Below are positions 1 to 9,416 of a stretch of DNA of 64,000 bases, one piece after another; position 1 is the first letter of the stretch; each line of letters begins with the position of its first letter. A program made the position numbers and the translations under genes. The stretch spans positions 1-64,000 of the forward strand of contig JAAZOD010000010.1 of assembly GCA_012797975.1 (NCBI GenBank). The letters run 5' to 3'. A model generated the notes under the pieces. It was not told where the DNA came from and ran no database searches. It saw nothing but the letters and a program-made list of their open reading frames with translations. The stretch is from Pelolinea sp. GTDB lineage: Bacteria > Chloroflexota > Anaerolineae > Anaerolineales > Anaerolineaceae.

Positions 1-80
1 GACAGATGCTTCGCTTACGCTCAGCATGACAAAAATAGGGTGACGGATATTTCGCTGGCACTGGCCATGACAAGAGAAGA

Positions 81-112
81 CAGAGAGGATCTTTCACGTG
101 CGATCCTCTCTG
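81..112 (-). terminator. Hairpin terminator after clpB
   Basis: Arms CAGAGAGGAT (81-90) and ATCCTCTCTG (103-112) are perfect 10-bp inverted repeats separated by 12 nt. On the minus strand the hairpin follows the clpB stop and leads into a pyrimidine-rich stretch (TCTTCTCTTG). The poly-U tract is weak, so efficiency is uncertain. Confidence 0.55.
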
Positions 113-117
113 TGAAC

Positions 118-2706
118 TTAAGCGTTTTCCGTTCTCTTTTTCCCGGATGTCTTGAAACTCAATCCTTCCCCGGCAGGTTCCACCAGAACGGTATCTCCCT
201 CATGGAACTCGCCTGCCAGGATCTTCAGCGCCAGCGGATCTTGCAGTTCGCGTTGAATGGTACGTTTGAGCGGGCGGGCTCCAAAATCGGCGCTATAACC
301 CTTTTCCGCCAGATATGCGCGCGCCGCAGCACTCACTTTCAAATGATATCCTTTCTCCTCGAGCAGGTTCGCCACCCGTTTCAATTGAATATCCGCAATA
401 GCAGCCATGTGCTCTTTCAGCAAGGGATGGAAGACCACGATCTCATCGATACGGTTCAAGAATTCAGGCCGGAAGTGTTCCTTGAGGACCTGCGTGATCT
501 CATCGCGCGGCACCATTCTGCCGTTCTCCCATAACTGGCTGCCCAGGTTGGAGGTCATGATGACCACCGTATTACGAAAGTCCACCGTGCGGCCCTGTCC
601 GTCCGTCAGACGCCCATCATCCAGCAACTGCAGCAGGACATTGAAAACCTCGCTGTGCGCCTTTTCGATCTCATCGAACAAGATCACACTGTATGGTTTG
701 CGCCGCACCGCCTCGGTCAACTGACCGCCCTCCTCGTACCCCACATAACCCGGAGGAGCGCCGATCAAGCGGCTGACGGTGTGCTTTTCCTGATACTCCG
801 ACATGTCGATGCGCACCATGGCATGTTCATCATCAAAGAGGAAATAGGCCAGCGCACGCGCCAGCTCCGTCTTGCCCACACCGGTGGGCCCCAAGAAGAT
901 GAAGGAACCCATCGGGCGATCAGGGTCTTGCAGACCAGCCCGCGCCCGCCTGACGGCGTTCGAGACCACGCGAACCGCATCTTCCTGCCCGACCACCCGT
1001 TCATGCAGGCGTTCTTCCATGTGGATCAGTTTTTCCGTCTCGCCTTCCATCAAACGCGAAACAGGGATACCCGTCCAGCGCGCCACGATCTGCGCGATCT
1101 CCTCAGCATCCACCTCTTCTTTCAACAAGGCCTCAGTGCCCTGCAATTCACGGATGGACTTTTCTTGAACAGCCAAATCATTTTCCAAGTCCCGCAAGGT
1201 ACCATAGCGCAGGCGGGCAACCTTTTCCAGATCGCTCACCCGTTCAGCCTGTTCAATCTCATTCTTGGTCTGCTCGATTTGCTCCTTGGTCGCCTGCAAA
1301 GCAACAATGGCACTCTTCTCGGTTTCCCAGCGGGTATGCAACTGTGTAGACCTTTCGCGCAGGTCGTGCAGTTCCTTTTCCAGATGGACCAGGCGTTCCC
1401 TGGAAGCTGTGTCCTTTTCCTTTTTCAAAGCCTCCCGTTCGATCTCCAACTGCATGATGGAACGATCCACCTCGTCCAGCGCCCGCGGTTTGGAATCGAT
1501 CTCCGTGCGCAGGCGAGCCGCCGCTTCATCGATCAGATCGATGGCTTTATCGGGCAAAAACCGATCGGCAATATAGCGATGTGACAGCGTCGCCGCTGCG
1601 ATCACAGCCGCATCGGTGATGCGCACCCCATGATGCACCTCATAGCGCCCTTTCAGCCCACGCAAGATGCTGATGGTATCTTCCACGGAGGGCTCTTCGA
1701 CCAACACCGGCTGAAAACGGCGTTCCAGGGCGGGATCCTTCTCGATATACTTGCGGTATTCATCCAGCGTGGTCGCGCCGATCATGTGCAGTTCGCCGCG
1801 CGCCAGCAACGGTTTGAGCATATTGCCCGCATCCATGGCACCCTCGGCCTTCCCGGCGCCCACCACAGTGTGCATTTCATCGATAAAAAGCAGCACCTCA
1901 CCTTCCGATTCCGTGATCTCCTTTAACACCGCTTTCAAGCGCTCTTCAAATTCGCCCCGGTATTTTGCACCGGCGATCAGAGCGCCCATATCGAGCTGCA
2001 CCAGCCGTTTCTTTTTCAGCCCTTCCGGCACATCGCCTTTTACGATCCGCTGCGCCAGCCCTTCCACAATGGCGGTCTTGCCAACACCCGGTTCACCGAT
2101 GAGCGCGGGGTTGTTCTTGGTGCGCCGCGAAAGGATCTGCACCGTGCGACGGATCTCTTCATCACGTCCGATCACGGGATCCATCTTGCCCTGGCGAGCC
2201 AGCGCGGTCAGGTCAGTGCCGTATTTTTCCAGCGATTGATAGGTCCCCTCGGGATTCTCGGAGCTCACCCGCTGTGAGCCGCGCACCGATTTCAATGCCG
2301 CCAGGATGGCATCTTTGGTGATACCGTTCTGTTCCAGTCGTTTTCCTTCACCGGAATCGGTCAAGCCCAACAGAATATGTTCTGTTGAAACATAATCATC
2401 GCGCATGCCTTTGGCATAGCGCTCCGCCGCCTGCAGCACATCCACCGCGGAGCGTGAAAGCCCCACTTCCATGGTGGAACCGGTCACCTGCGGGCGACCG
2501 CCCAGGTCGTTCTTCACCTCCCTGAGCAATGTTTGAGGCGAACCGGCAATCTTGGTCACCAAAGCCGGAACCACGCCCTCCTCCTGCTGCAACAATGCCT
2601 GCAAAATGTGGGCCGGTTCAATGGTTTGATGGTTATAGCCCTGTGCCAGATTTTGAGCAGAAAGCAAGGCCTCCTGCGATTTTTGTGTGTATTTTTCCAG
2701 GTTCAT
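118..2706 (-). CDS. clpB: ATP-dependent disaggregase ClpB
   Basis: This is a cytoplasmic Hsp100 chaperone that threads aggregated proteins through a hexameric ring, normally together with DnaK/DnaJ/GrpE. At 862 residues it has full ClpB length. The order is a Clp N-domain (about 1-150), NBD1 with Walker [14 protein letters not shown] near residue 205, a long coiled-coil middle domain (about 400-530) that separates ClpB from ClpA/ClpC, and NBD2 with [13 protein letters not shown] near 605, followed by the D2-small domain. The start has a strong AGGAGG upstream (CAGGAGGATTCT before ATG). No CIRCE-like heat-shock operator was seen upstream, and no dnaK or grpE is adjacent, so it is probably monocistronic. 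Confidence 0.97.
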   Translation of the reverse strand: MNLEKYTQKSQEALLSAQNLAQGYNHQTIEPAHILQALLQQEEGVVPALVTKIAGSPQTLLREVKNDLGGRPQVTGSTMEVGLSRSAVDVLQAAERYAKGMRDDYVSTEHILLGLTDSGEGKRLEQNGITKDAILAALKSVRGSQRVSSENPEGTYQSLEKYGTDLTALARQGKMDPVIGRDEEIRRTVQILSRRTKNNPALIGEPGVGKTAIVEGLAQRIVKGDVPEGLKKKRLVQLDMGALIAGAKYRGEFEERLKAVLKEITESEGEVLLFIDEMHTVVGAGKAEGAMDAGNMLKPLLARGELHMIGATTLDEYRKYIEKDPALERRFQPVLVEEPSVEDTISILRGLKGRYEVHHGVRITDAAVIAAATLSHRYIADRFLPDKAIDLIDEAAARLRTEIDSKPRALDEVDRSIMQLEIEREALKKEKDTASRERLVHLEKELHDLRERSTQLHTRWETEKSAIVALQATKEQIEQTKNEIEQAERVSDLEKVARLRYGTLRDLENDLAVQEKSIRELQGTEALLKEEVDAEEIAQIVARWTGIPVSRLMEGETEKLIHMEERLHERVVGQEDAVRVVSNAVRRARAGLQDPDRPMGSFIFLGPTGVGKTELARALAYFLFDDEHAMVRIDMSEYQEKHTVSRLIGAPPGYVGYEEGGQLTEAVRRKPYSVILFDEIEKAHSEVFNVLLQLLDDGRLTDGQGRTVDFRNTVVIMTSNLGSQLWENGRMVPRDEITQVLKEHFRPEFLNRIDEIVVFHPLLKEHMAAIADIQLKRVANLLEEKGYHLKVSAAARAYLAEKGYSADFGARPLKRTIQRELQDPLALKILAGEFHEGDTVLVEPAGEGLSFKTSGKKRTENA

Positions 2707-2860
2707 AGAATCCTCCTGTACCGATCATTCATTTTTCATCATTATAGAAGGTCCGTATATGAACAGAGTAAACAAAACATCAGCATTAAATATACGCTTT
2801 CCAACCCATGCATCGTTTTCATAGAGGAAGGTGTTGTATCCCATTAATTTGATATAATTC

Positions 2861-2885
2861 ATGATCTTGACACTGACCAGATCAT
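2861..2885. promoter_or_regulatory. Dyad upstream of aldehyde:ferredoxin oxidoreductase
   Basis: ATGATCT (2861-2867) and AGATCAT (2879-2885) form perfect 7-bp inverted arms separated by 11 nt. They lie just downstream of a TATAAT-like box at 2853-2858 and upstream of the next gene. The spacing suits a dimeric regulator or a short leader hairpin. The binding protein is unknown. Confidence 0.35.
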
Positions 2886-2951
2886 AAATTGCCCAACGAA
2901 AAATCCGAGGGTGGAAAAAAGAGCCATTTACCCAACAAGGAAAAATTCAGC

Positions 2952-4952
2952 ATGTCCTACGCTTCTATGGGAAAAATATTATCCATTGATCTGACCACCG
3001 GCAGCCACCACGTGGAACAGGTGCCCGATCCGATTTATGAACAGTTCCTCTCCGGTCTGGGATTGGGGGCATATTATCTGTATAAGAACATGCCGGCTGG
3101 CTGTGACCCACTGGGTCCCCAAAATATCCTGGGGTTTGTGAGCGGATTGCTGACCGGCACTGGCAGTTTGATGACCGGGCGCTGGATGGTGGTATGCAAA
3201 TCGCCATTGACCGGCGGCTGGGGTGACGCCAACTGCGGCGGAACCTTCTCGCCGGCCATCAAACGCTGCGGCTATGACGCCATCTTCATTTGCGGAAAAG
3301 CCGAGCGACCCGTTTATCTCTACATTGAGAACGATACTGTGATGATCAAAGACGCCAGTATGTACTGGGGTAAAGACGCCATTGAGACCGAAAAGGCATT
3401 GCTGGCAGAACATTCCGCTCCATCCAAAAAGCCAAGCGTGGCCGTCATCGGAGAAGCCGGGGAACGCCTGTCGCTGATCTCCGGCATCTGCAACGCTGGC
3501 GGACGCATCGCCGCCCGTTCGGGAGTGGGAGCGGTGATGGGTTCGAAAAACCTCAAGGCGCTGGTGCTGTGCGGGAACCAGCCCATTCCCGTACACGACC
3601 CTGAACGGATGAAAGCATTGAGCAAATCCTATTCGCAACGCCTGCGCGCGCAAAAGATCCAGGACTTGGTGAACGGAAGCATGTTCCCGCTGGTAGGAAA
3701 AATCCTGCTGGGCGGAAACCTCACCAAACGTTTCAACGGCATGTGGTACGCAGCGCTGCTCAAGAAATGGGGTACCAACATCAGCAACACGCTGGGCATG
3801 CTGGCAGGCGACAACCCGATCAAGAATTGGAAAGGGTCGGTCAAAGATTTCGACCATCGCGATTACCGGCATCTGAACCCGGACCTGGTAAAAAAGCGCG
3901 AACTGCGCAAATACAACTGTTATTCCTGTGCCATCGGCTGCGGAGGCATCTGCCAATTCAAGGATCCGGTCAGCGGAGAATGGAAGGAAACACACAAACC
4001 GGAATACGAATCGATCAACGCATTGGGCGGGCTGCTGTTGAACGATGACCTGGATGCCATTTTTCAGATCAACGATTTGCTCAACCGGGCCGGCATGGAT
4101 ACCATCTCCGCCGGTTCCACCATCGCGTTCGCCATGGAATGTTACGAGAAGGGCATCCTCACCACCCGTGATACCGGCGGATTGGAATTGAAATGGGGGG
4201 ATGCAGCCGTCATCCGCAGCCTGGTCCAATCCATGATCGAACGGGAAGGGATCGGGGATGTGCTGGCAGACGGTTCCTTAAAAGCCGCCCAACGCATCGG
4301 AAAAGGTGCAGAACAGTACGCCATTCAGGCAGGCGGGCAGGAACCCGGAATGCATGATGCGCGCCTTGACCCGCAAATGGGGCTGCAATTCAGCGTGGAT
4401 CCCACACCCGGGCGGCATACCATCGGCTCCGGCCTCTACTACAACATGGCGCAATTATGGCGCTTCAGCAAAACCGCCCCCAAACCAGCGGTGCTGTACC
4501 CGCGCAGCCATGAGTTCAAGGCCAGCACTGAAAACGCCATGATCTCAGCAAGCAGCAGTTGTTTGAAAATGGTGCTGGATGGAGCCGGCGGATGCCTTTT
4601 CGCGCTGATCAGCGGATTGCAAAACTGGCAGCTTTTCGAGTACTTGAACGCCGCCACCGGCTGGAACAAAACCCCGGATGAATACCTGGCCACCGGCAAA
4701 CGCATTCAAACCCTGCGCCAACTATTCAATATCCGCGAAGGCATCGATCCACGTGCGAACAGCATGCATTCGCGCGCTTTGGGCAATCCGCCCTTAACGG
4801 TTGGACCGTTGAAAAAGAGAACCGTTCCGGTGGATGCAATGCGCAGTATGCACTGGAAAGCAATGGGATGGAATGAACATTCGGGCATCCCCGAAAACGC
4901 CGCCATCGCCCAGGCAGGCCTGCCTGATCTCGATGCCACCGCTCGCCATTAA
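2952..4952 (+). CDS. Aldehyde:ferredoxin oxidoreductase (tungsten/molybdopterin)
   Basis: Members of this family oxidise aldehydes (or act in reverse on acids) with ferredoxin as partner, using a bis-pterin tungsten or molybdenum cofactor and one [4Fe-4S] cluster. Visible hallmarks are the N-terminal pterin-binding region with GKILSIDLTTG and GGWGDANCGG, the signature RSGVGAVMGSKNLKAL, the cluster motif CYSCAIGC with a following GGIC, and a late Cys region ending in GAGGCLFA. From ATG 2952 it is 667 residues, a little longer than the typical 600-630. That ATG is chosen because AAGGAAA precedes it; an upstream TTG at 2889 lacks a ribosome site. No pterin-synthesis or ferredoxin gene is adjacent, so the substrate cannot be named. 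Confidence 0.9.
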   Translation: MSYASMGKILSIDLTTGSHHVEQVPDPIYEQFLSGLGLGAYYLYKNMPAGCDPLGPQNILGFVSGLLTGTGSLMTGRWMVVCKSPLTGGWGDANCGGTFSPAIKRCGYDAIFICGKAERPVYLYIENDTVMIKDASMYWGKDAIETEKALLAEHSAPSKKPSVAVIGEAGERLSLISGICNAGGRIAARSGVGAVMGSKNLKALVLCGNQPIPVHDPERMKALSKSYSQRLRAQKIQDLVNGSMFPLVGKILLGGNLTKRFNGMWYAALLKKWGTNISNTLGMLAGDNPIKNWKGSVKDFDHRDYRHLNPDLVKKRELRKYNCYSCAIGCGGICQFKDPVSGEWKETHKPEYESINALGGLLLNDDLDAIFQINDLLNRAGMDTISAGSTIAFAMECYEKGILTTRDTGGLELKWGDAAVIRSLVQSMIEREGIGDVLADGSLKAAQRIGKGAEQYAIQAGGQEPGMHDARLDPQMGLQFSVDPTPGRHTIGSGLYYNMAQLWRFSKTAPKPAVLYPRSHEFKASTENAMISASSSCLKMVLDGAGGCLFALISGLQNWQLFEYLNAATGWNKTPDEYLATGKRIQTLRQLFNIREGIDPRANSMHSRALGNPPLTVGPLKKRTVPVDAMRSMHWKAMGWNEHSGIPENAAIAQAGLPDLDATARH

Positions 4953-5067
4953 GGTTGTGAAACCCGGAGCGGTGAATACCTCCGCAGGATGAAACGATTT
5001 CCGTCTGGTGGTGGATACCATTTCCCACGCGACCTTTTATCATGAAAGCATGAACGGAGGTCGCACC

Positions 5068-5928
5068 ATGCTTACCAGCCAACGTACGGTTGAGTCATTT
5101 TGGCTGCCATCACTTTTTTCACAAACCATGACAGCAATCGAACACATAACAGCGCTTTATCCGGCGGTAACGTTGAACGAAATGGATGAATACGCGCTGC
5201 TCGATCGCATCGATACCAAATATCTGGTGCGAGTGGACGATCTGCCAGAACTTTTATCTGCCCTCACCGGCAGCCATGCCATTCTGGAAACGGGGTCAAG
5301 CCGCATCAGCGAATACCGCACGCTGTACTTTGACACCCCCACCCTCAACTTCTATTTTGACCACCACAATGGGAAACGTCCACGCTACAAAATCCGCATG
5401 CGCGAATATCAGAACACCCAGGACGCGTTTTTGGAGATCAAAGAAAAAGTGCACGATCTGCGCACCATAAAAAATCGCATGCCCATCGCTTCCATCAGGC
5501 AGTCCTTCACCAGCGAAATGCACACTTTTCTGGAGCAGTTCTATCCCGGAGACAGCAGTACTCTTCGGCCCATCCTGTGGAATAATTTTAAAAGGATCAC
5601 CCTGCTCAACACCGGCTACTGCGAACGGATAACCATAGACCTGGGATTGAAATTTTTCAACGATTCCGATACGCTCCAGCTTTCGCATCTGGCAGTGATC
5701 GAATTAAAGCAAAAAGACCTTTCCAGGGATTCCATCATCCTCCAGGCCTTGAAATCCAAGGGATATCAGCCGCTTTCGCTCAGCAAATACTGCACCGGGG
5801 TAGCTTTTCTCAACCCCGAGATCAAACATAACCGTTTCAAGCAAAATTTTTTACAATTCAGAGCTTCAACCAAAAGGATCCATAAAAATGTCAACTTTTC
5901 TCCAGTACCTGCTTCACTTTCTCATTAA
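5068..5928 (+). CDS. VTC-domain protein (polyphosphate polymerase-like)
   Basis: The protein has the VTC/CYTH-like tunnel fold used by eukaryotic polyphosphate polymerase Vtc4. Visible features are a basic start of the fold (LLDRIDTKYLVRVDDL), SEYRTLYFDTPTLNFY, the basic strand KRPRYKIRMREY, and acidic FLEIKEK, matching the alternating Lys/Arg/Glu lining of the tunnel. ATG 5068 (about 287 residues) is preferred over GTG 5008 because GGAGG lies at 5056-5060. It overlaps the DUF4956 gene by 41 bp; such pairs are frequent in bacteria, often also with CotH, which is absent here. Activity on phosphate is inferred from the family and not shown. Confidence 0.85.
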   Translation: MLTSQRTVESFWLPSLFSQTMTAIEHITALYPAVTLNEMDEYALLDRIDTKYLVRVDDLPELLSALTGSHAILETGSSRISEYRTLYFDTPTLNFYFDHHNGKRPRYKIRMREYQNTQDAFLEIKEKVHDLRTIKNRMPIASIRQSFTSEMHTFLEQFYPGDSSTLRPILWNNFKRITLLNTGYCERITIDLGLKFFNDSDTLQLSHLAVIELKQKDLSRDSIILQALKSKGYQPLSLSKYCTGVAFLNPEIKHNRFKQNFLQFRASTKRIHKNVNFSPVPASLSH

Positions 5929-6472
5929 TTTTCTGACTGCTTTTGTGATCGTGCGTTTTATCTACTATCCACAGCGCGGATCGCAGAAGTTTGTGCTCAC
6001 TTTTTTGGGCTTCAACACCATCATCTTCATCCTGTTCAACTACATGGCAAGCATCGAGTTGAGCATGGGAGTGGGATTTGGGCTTTTCGCCATTTTTTCC
6101 ATCCTGCGCTACCGCACCGATCCCATGCCATCGCGCGAGATGACCTACCTCTTCATCCTGACCGCCCTGCCCATGATCAATTACGTCATGTTCAGTCAGA
6201 ATGCCTATCTGGAACTGGGTTTGACCACCGTGTTGATCGGTCTGGTGCTCATTTTTTTGGAAAAAGGTTGGGGATTTCATTTCACCTCTTCCAAATCGAT
6301 CACCTATGAAAAGATCGATCTGATCCATGCGGCCCACCAAAAAGAACTGATCACCGATCTCGAAGAGCGTACCGGGTTGGATATCCGGTACGTGGACATC
6401 AACAAGATCAACTTCCTCAACGACACAGCGGAGATCAAAGTTTACTATGACGAAACCAGGAATGACCGATGA
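5888..6472 (+). CDS. DUF4956 membrane protein
   Basis: This 194-residue protein has about four hydrophobic segments (near residues 5-22, 30-45, 48-65, 78-120) followed by a soluble C-terminus of about 75 residues with a conserved-looking ISYEKIDLIHA-like stretch. The motif ILRYRTDPMPSREMTYLF is typical of DUF4956. The gene starts inside the 3' end of the VTC-domain gene, with AAGGA 9 nt upstream of the ATG, so the two are probably translationally coupled. It is presumed to be the membrane partner of the VTC-domain protein; its molecular role is unknown. Confidence 0.85.
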   Translation: MSTFLQYLLHFLINFLTAFVIVRFIYYPQRGSQKFVLTFLGFNTIIFILFNYMASIELSMGVGFGLFAIFSILRYRTDPMPSREMTYLFILTALPMINYVMFSQNAYLELGLTTVLIGLVLIFLEKGWGFHFTSSKSITYEKIDLIHAAHQKELITDLEERTGLDIRYVDINKINFLNDTAEIKVYYDETRNDR

Positions 6473-6543
6473 AGGAATCAGCAAACAGGCGGACGCCGGG
6501 TTGAACTTTTAGCGTTATCCCCCGCGTTCGAAAAACCCCTTGC

Positions 6544-6581
6544 ATCAGGCAGTTCTCATTTGAAGGACTGCCTGATCTTTT
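6544..6581. terminator. Bidirectional terminator
   Basis: ATCAGGCAGT (6544-6553) pairs with ACTGCCTGAT (6567-6576), extendable by three more pairs towards the loop, followed by CTTTTC. It sits between the convergent DUF4956 gene and the response regulator and probably serves the plus-strand transcript best. Confidence 0.75.
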
Positions 6582-6590
6582 CATTTAGCG

Positions 6591-7256
6591 TTACTTTCTT
6601 TCAAGATGGTGTTGGACAGCATAAATGGCGGCCTGGACACGATCGCGCAAGTGCAGCGTGTTGAGAATCTTGGAAACATAATTCTTCACGGTGCCTTCGG
6701 TAAAGAACAATTCTTCGGCGATCTCGCGATTGGAATACCCTTCGGCGATCATGCACAGGATCTCATATTCCTTTTCATTGAGCAGCTCAATTTCCTCTTC
6801 CGGTTCGGGAGATCCATCCGTATCGCGCAACAGATTGCGTTCCACCAGCATGCCAATGGTATCAGAGGAGAACTGCGAAACACCCCGATATGCCAGGCGG
6901 ATGGCTTCAGCCAGATCATCTTTGGGAATATCCTTCAGCAAATAACCATTGGCGCCGGCTTTGATGGCTTTTACGATGTAGTCATCATTGTTGAAGGTGG
7001 TCAACATGATGATGCGAATATCTTTATTGAATTTTCGAATTTGGCTGGTGGCTTCAATGCCTCCCAAGCCAGGCATGCGAATATCCATGAGAACAACATC
7101 GACGGGTTTTTTTTGCAGGACCTCGATCGCTTCCTGACCATCCGAAGCGGTGCCCACAATGGTGAAATCATCCTTGATCTCCAGCAACGCCTTGATCCCA
7201 TCACGAACAAGCTGCTGATCATCCACAATCAGAACATTGATCTTTTCACTCATCAA
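6591..7256 (-). CDS. NarL/LuxR-type response regulator
   Basis: The 221-residue regulator has a receiver domain (about 5-120) with the DD acidic pair (IVDDQQ), phospho-acceptor Asp in VVLMDIRMPG, and Lys in YLLKDIPK. A C-terminal LuxR helix-turn-helix follows (about 155-215: LNEKEYEILCMIAEGYSNREIAEELFFTEGTVKNYVS, split here as two overlapping recognisable segments). It starts directly after the histidine kinase gene stop, so the two are one operon and cognate partners. Target genes and signal are unknown. Confidence 0.93.
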   Translation of the reverse strand: MMSEKINVLIVDDQQLVRDGIKALLEIKDDFTIVGTASDGQEAIEVLQKKPVDVVLMDIRMPGLGGIEATSQIRKFNKDIRIIMLTTFNNDDYIVKAIKAGANGYLLKDIPKDDLAEAIRLAYRGVSQFSSDTIGMLVERNLLRDTDGSPEPEEEIELLNEKEYEILCMIAEGYSNREIAEELFFTEGTVKNYVSKILNTLHLRDRVQAAIYAVQHHLERK

Positions 7257-8468
7257 TCATCCTTCTTTGCTGATATTCTCCTGCTTCAGCGGAATATGTA
7301 CCTCAACGCAAGTACCTTTCTTTTTATTGCTGGCGATATTCAGCGTGCCATTCAGCAATTCCACACGCTGGTGCATGCTTCCAAGTCCGTAATGGCCGGA
7401 TTGGTCGGTACTTTTCCCCACCTTGAAGCCAAGACCATCATCTTTCACCTGCATGATCGCTTCGCGCGCTTTGAAATTGATCGACACGCTCACATTTTCA
7501 GCATGGGCATGTTTTTGAACATTGGTCAGGGATTCCTGCAAAATATAGAATAGATTGCGCCGGATAATCTTCGCGAAGGCGAACTCATTTCCTTCATACT
7601 TGAAATCGAGCGTTTTAAATTCGTCCTTATACCCATTCACCAGCTCCTGTGCCTTATCGCGCAAGCTGTAAATATCCTCATGGTCATGCAAGCTATCCAC
7701 AAAGCGACGGACCTCCCGCAGGGCCTGTTCGACCGAATATTTGGCATTGATGATGGCCTCATCCACTGTTTCCGAAGAAATGGAGCGGTAGGCAAGCGCT
7801 TTTTCCAATTGAATGTTGATCGCCACCAGATAATGTCCGATGGAATCATGCAAATCATTGGAAAGCTGTACACGTTCTTCCATGACCGACAAGCGAGACA
7901 GGTCTTCAATATAAGTGCGCAGTTCAATGTTGGAACGCGACAGATCTTCAATGATCTCCCGATTTCGAAAAGTGGCCCTTTTATCCTGATCTGCAAACAC
8001 GGCGGTGAGCTGGAAGAACAGCACACTGCCCAAGGCCGGCAAAAAATCAGCAGAAAAAATAGACGTAGCAACGGTGTAAAAATAATACACAACCACCACG
8101 GTGGTCAATAAACTGATCACCAACCCGAAGATCAAATAGGCATGATAGGGCAAAATTCCAAACAAAATACGGGAAAAGTGGGTGACATCGATACCCTGGA
8201 TGAACCCAATGACAATAACACGTAAAATAAAAAAGAGCGTGTGCATGAACAAGTTTGCCTTGGAATAGAAGATCATATCAAAAAGGTCAAAAGCAGCCAG
8301 CAGAAAATAACCGGAAAAGAGCACCCATTTCTTCCAATGCGGTTCCGAAGCCGTTAATTGCCCTTTAAAATAAAAATAATCCACGGCGCTGATAATGCCC
8401 AGAACAAGCACTGCGAACATGGAAATCGCATAAGGCAAACGGCTGGTAAGCATGTGTCTATTTTTCAT
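7257..8468 (-). CDS. NarX-family sensor histidine kinase
   Basis: The 403-residue membrane kinase has about six hydrophobic N-terminal segments (residues 10-175) with almost no extracytoplasmic domain, a short coiled segment, and a HisKA_3 dimerisation domain with phospho-acceptor His in NDLHDSIGHYL. A HATPase domain follows, with N-box LQESLTNVQKHA and G-boxes DDGLGF and YGLGSM. Lack of a periplasmic sensor suggests sensing in or at the membrane, as in DesK-like kinases. It is co-transcribed with the downstream response regulator. A plsC-like acyltransferase is divergent, which makes a membrane-lipid signal conceivable but unproven. Confidence 0.92.
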   Translation of the reverse strand: MKNRHMLTSRLPYAISMFAVLVLGIISAVDYFYFKGQLTASEPHWKKWVLFSGYFLLAAFDLFDMIFYSKANLFMHTLFFILRVIVIGFIQGIDVTHFSRILFGILPYHAYLIFGLVISLLTTVVVVYYFYTVATSIFSADFLPALGSVLFFQLTAVFADQDKRATFRNREIIEDLSRSNIELRTYIEDLSRLSVMEERVQLSNDLHDSIGHYLVAINIQLEKALAYRSISSETVDEAIINAKYSVEQALREVRRFVDSLHDHEDIYSLRDKAQELVNGYKDEFKTLDFKYEGNEFAFAKIIRRNLFYILQESLTNVQKHAHAENVSVSINFKAREAIMQVKDDGLGFKVGKSTDQSGHYGLGSMHQRVELLNGTLNIASNKKKGTCVEVHIPLKQENISKEG

Positions 8469-8645
8469 CGTGTTCGATTATATTCTTAAAAACCTTTCTC
8501 CCATATTGCTTCCGTCATCTTTTATCAGCCATGAGTAATCTAAATCATACACCACTTCAATTCCAGTTCTCTTACCATTTATACTGGAAGAGGTCCATGC
8601 ATATACTTAGAATACATGGAAAATAGAACATTGTTAAGGATAAAA

Positions 8646-9371
8646 ATGAACTGGAAAAAAAGATTCCTATTAAATACCGGCAGAACCATTATGAATATCT
8701 TTGCCAGATTCTTTCTGGAATTTAATGTTCATTATGAAGCTCCGTTAGCTCAAGGAGCCAAGGTCTTTGCTCCCAACCATCCCACCACCACAGATCCATT
8801 CTTACTCAGTCTGGTTACCGAAGAACCATTGATCATTCTGGTAAATAAAAAGATCATGCAAATTCCATTCATCGGGAAGGTTATTGAACAGGCGGGCACG
8901 ATCCCGGTGGATAAAGAAAATGGGAATGGTGAAGAGATCATCCACCGTTCGATCCAAATATTACAGCAGAATTTTCCCATTGCGATCTTTCCGGAAGGGC
9001 GGCTAACCCCGGAGGTGAGTCATCTCTCAGACCTCCATACCGGAGTCGCCCGCATCGCGCTGAGCGCCGAGGTGCCGATTGTGCCCGTGGGAATCTATGT
9101 GAACCCCCAATTCATCCGCAGGTACTTTTTTCACAGGAAATATGAATTGGACGAATCACGCTGGCTGTTACATGGGAAATACTACATCACCATTGGCCAA
9201 CCCCTGTTTTTCGAAGGCGACGTGGAAGACAGGGAATTGGTCAGGGAGTTCATCCACAGGGTCAGTTTAGAAATCGAACGGCTCATGCTGGCCAGTGAAA
9301 GGCGGGCGGTACAGAAAAGCATCGCCTGGAACCCGATCATCCCCTTCGCATCGCAGCTACCGCACGATTGA
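8646..9371 (+). CDS. 1-acylglycerol-3-phosphate acyltransferase family protein (PlsC-like)
   Basis: This enzyme class transfers an acyl chain to lysophosphatidate or similar lysolipids at the membrane. The acyltransferase motifs are clear: NHPTTTD (the HX4D catalytic motif) and FPEGRLTPE (substrate phosphate binding), with VPIVPVGIY as motif IV. ATG 8646 (about 241 residues) has AAGGA at 8636-8640; an ATG at 8616 lacks a ribosome site. It is divergent from the sensor kinase operon and convergent with a second regulator. The exact acceptor lipid is not predictable from sequence. Confidence 0.88.
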   Translation: MNWKKRFLLNTGRTIMNIFARFFLEFNVHYEAPLAQGAKVFAPNHPTTTDPFLLSLVTEEPLIILVNKKIMQIPFIGKVIEQAGTIPVDKENGNGEEIIHRSIQILQQNFPIAIFPEGRLTPEVSHLSDLHTGVARIALSAEVPIVPVGIYVNPQFIRRYFFHRKYELDESRWLLHGKYYITIGQPLFFEGDVEDRELVREFIHRVSLEIERLMLASERRAVQKSIAWNPIIPFASQLPHD

Positions 9372-9386
9372 CCGAGCACAACTTTC

Positions 9387-9416
9387 AAAGAAAATACCGG
9401 TTCAGGTATTTTCTTT
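9387..9416. terminator. Bidirectional terminator overlapping a stop codon
   Basis: AAAGAAAATACC (9387-9398) and GGTATTTTCTTT (9405-9416) are a perfect 12-bp stem with a 6-nt loop, T-rich on both sides. It covers the last codons and stop of the minus-strand response regulator and also ends the plus-strand acyltransferase transcript. Confidence 0.75.

Noticed and set aside
1-40. Possible interspersed repeat unit (GCTTCGCTTACGCTCAGC-like)
   Set aside because: It resembles repeats I have seen between genes in related genomes, but only one copy is visible here, so it cannot be called a repeat from this window.
118-2706. Several plus-strand frames opposite clpB
   Set aside because: They lack ribosome sites and recognisable domains, and the opposite strand encodes a full-length ClpB.
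2979-4229. 416-codon minus-strand frame opposite the aldehyde:ferredoxin oxidoreductase
   Set aside because: It has no recognisable motif and mirrors the codon bias of the real gene; it is a shadow.
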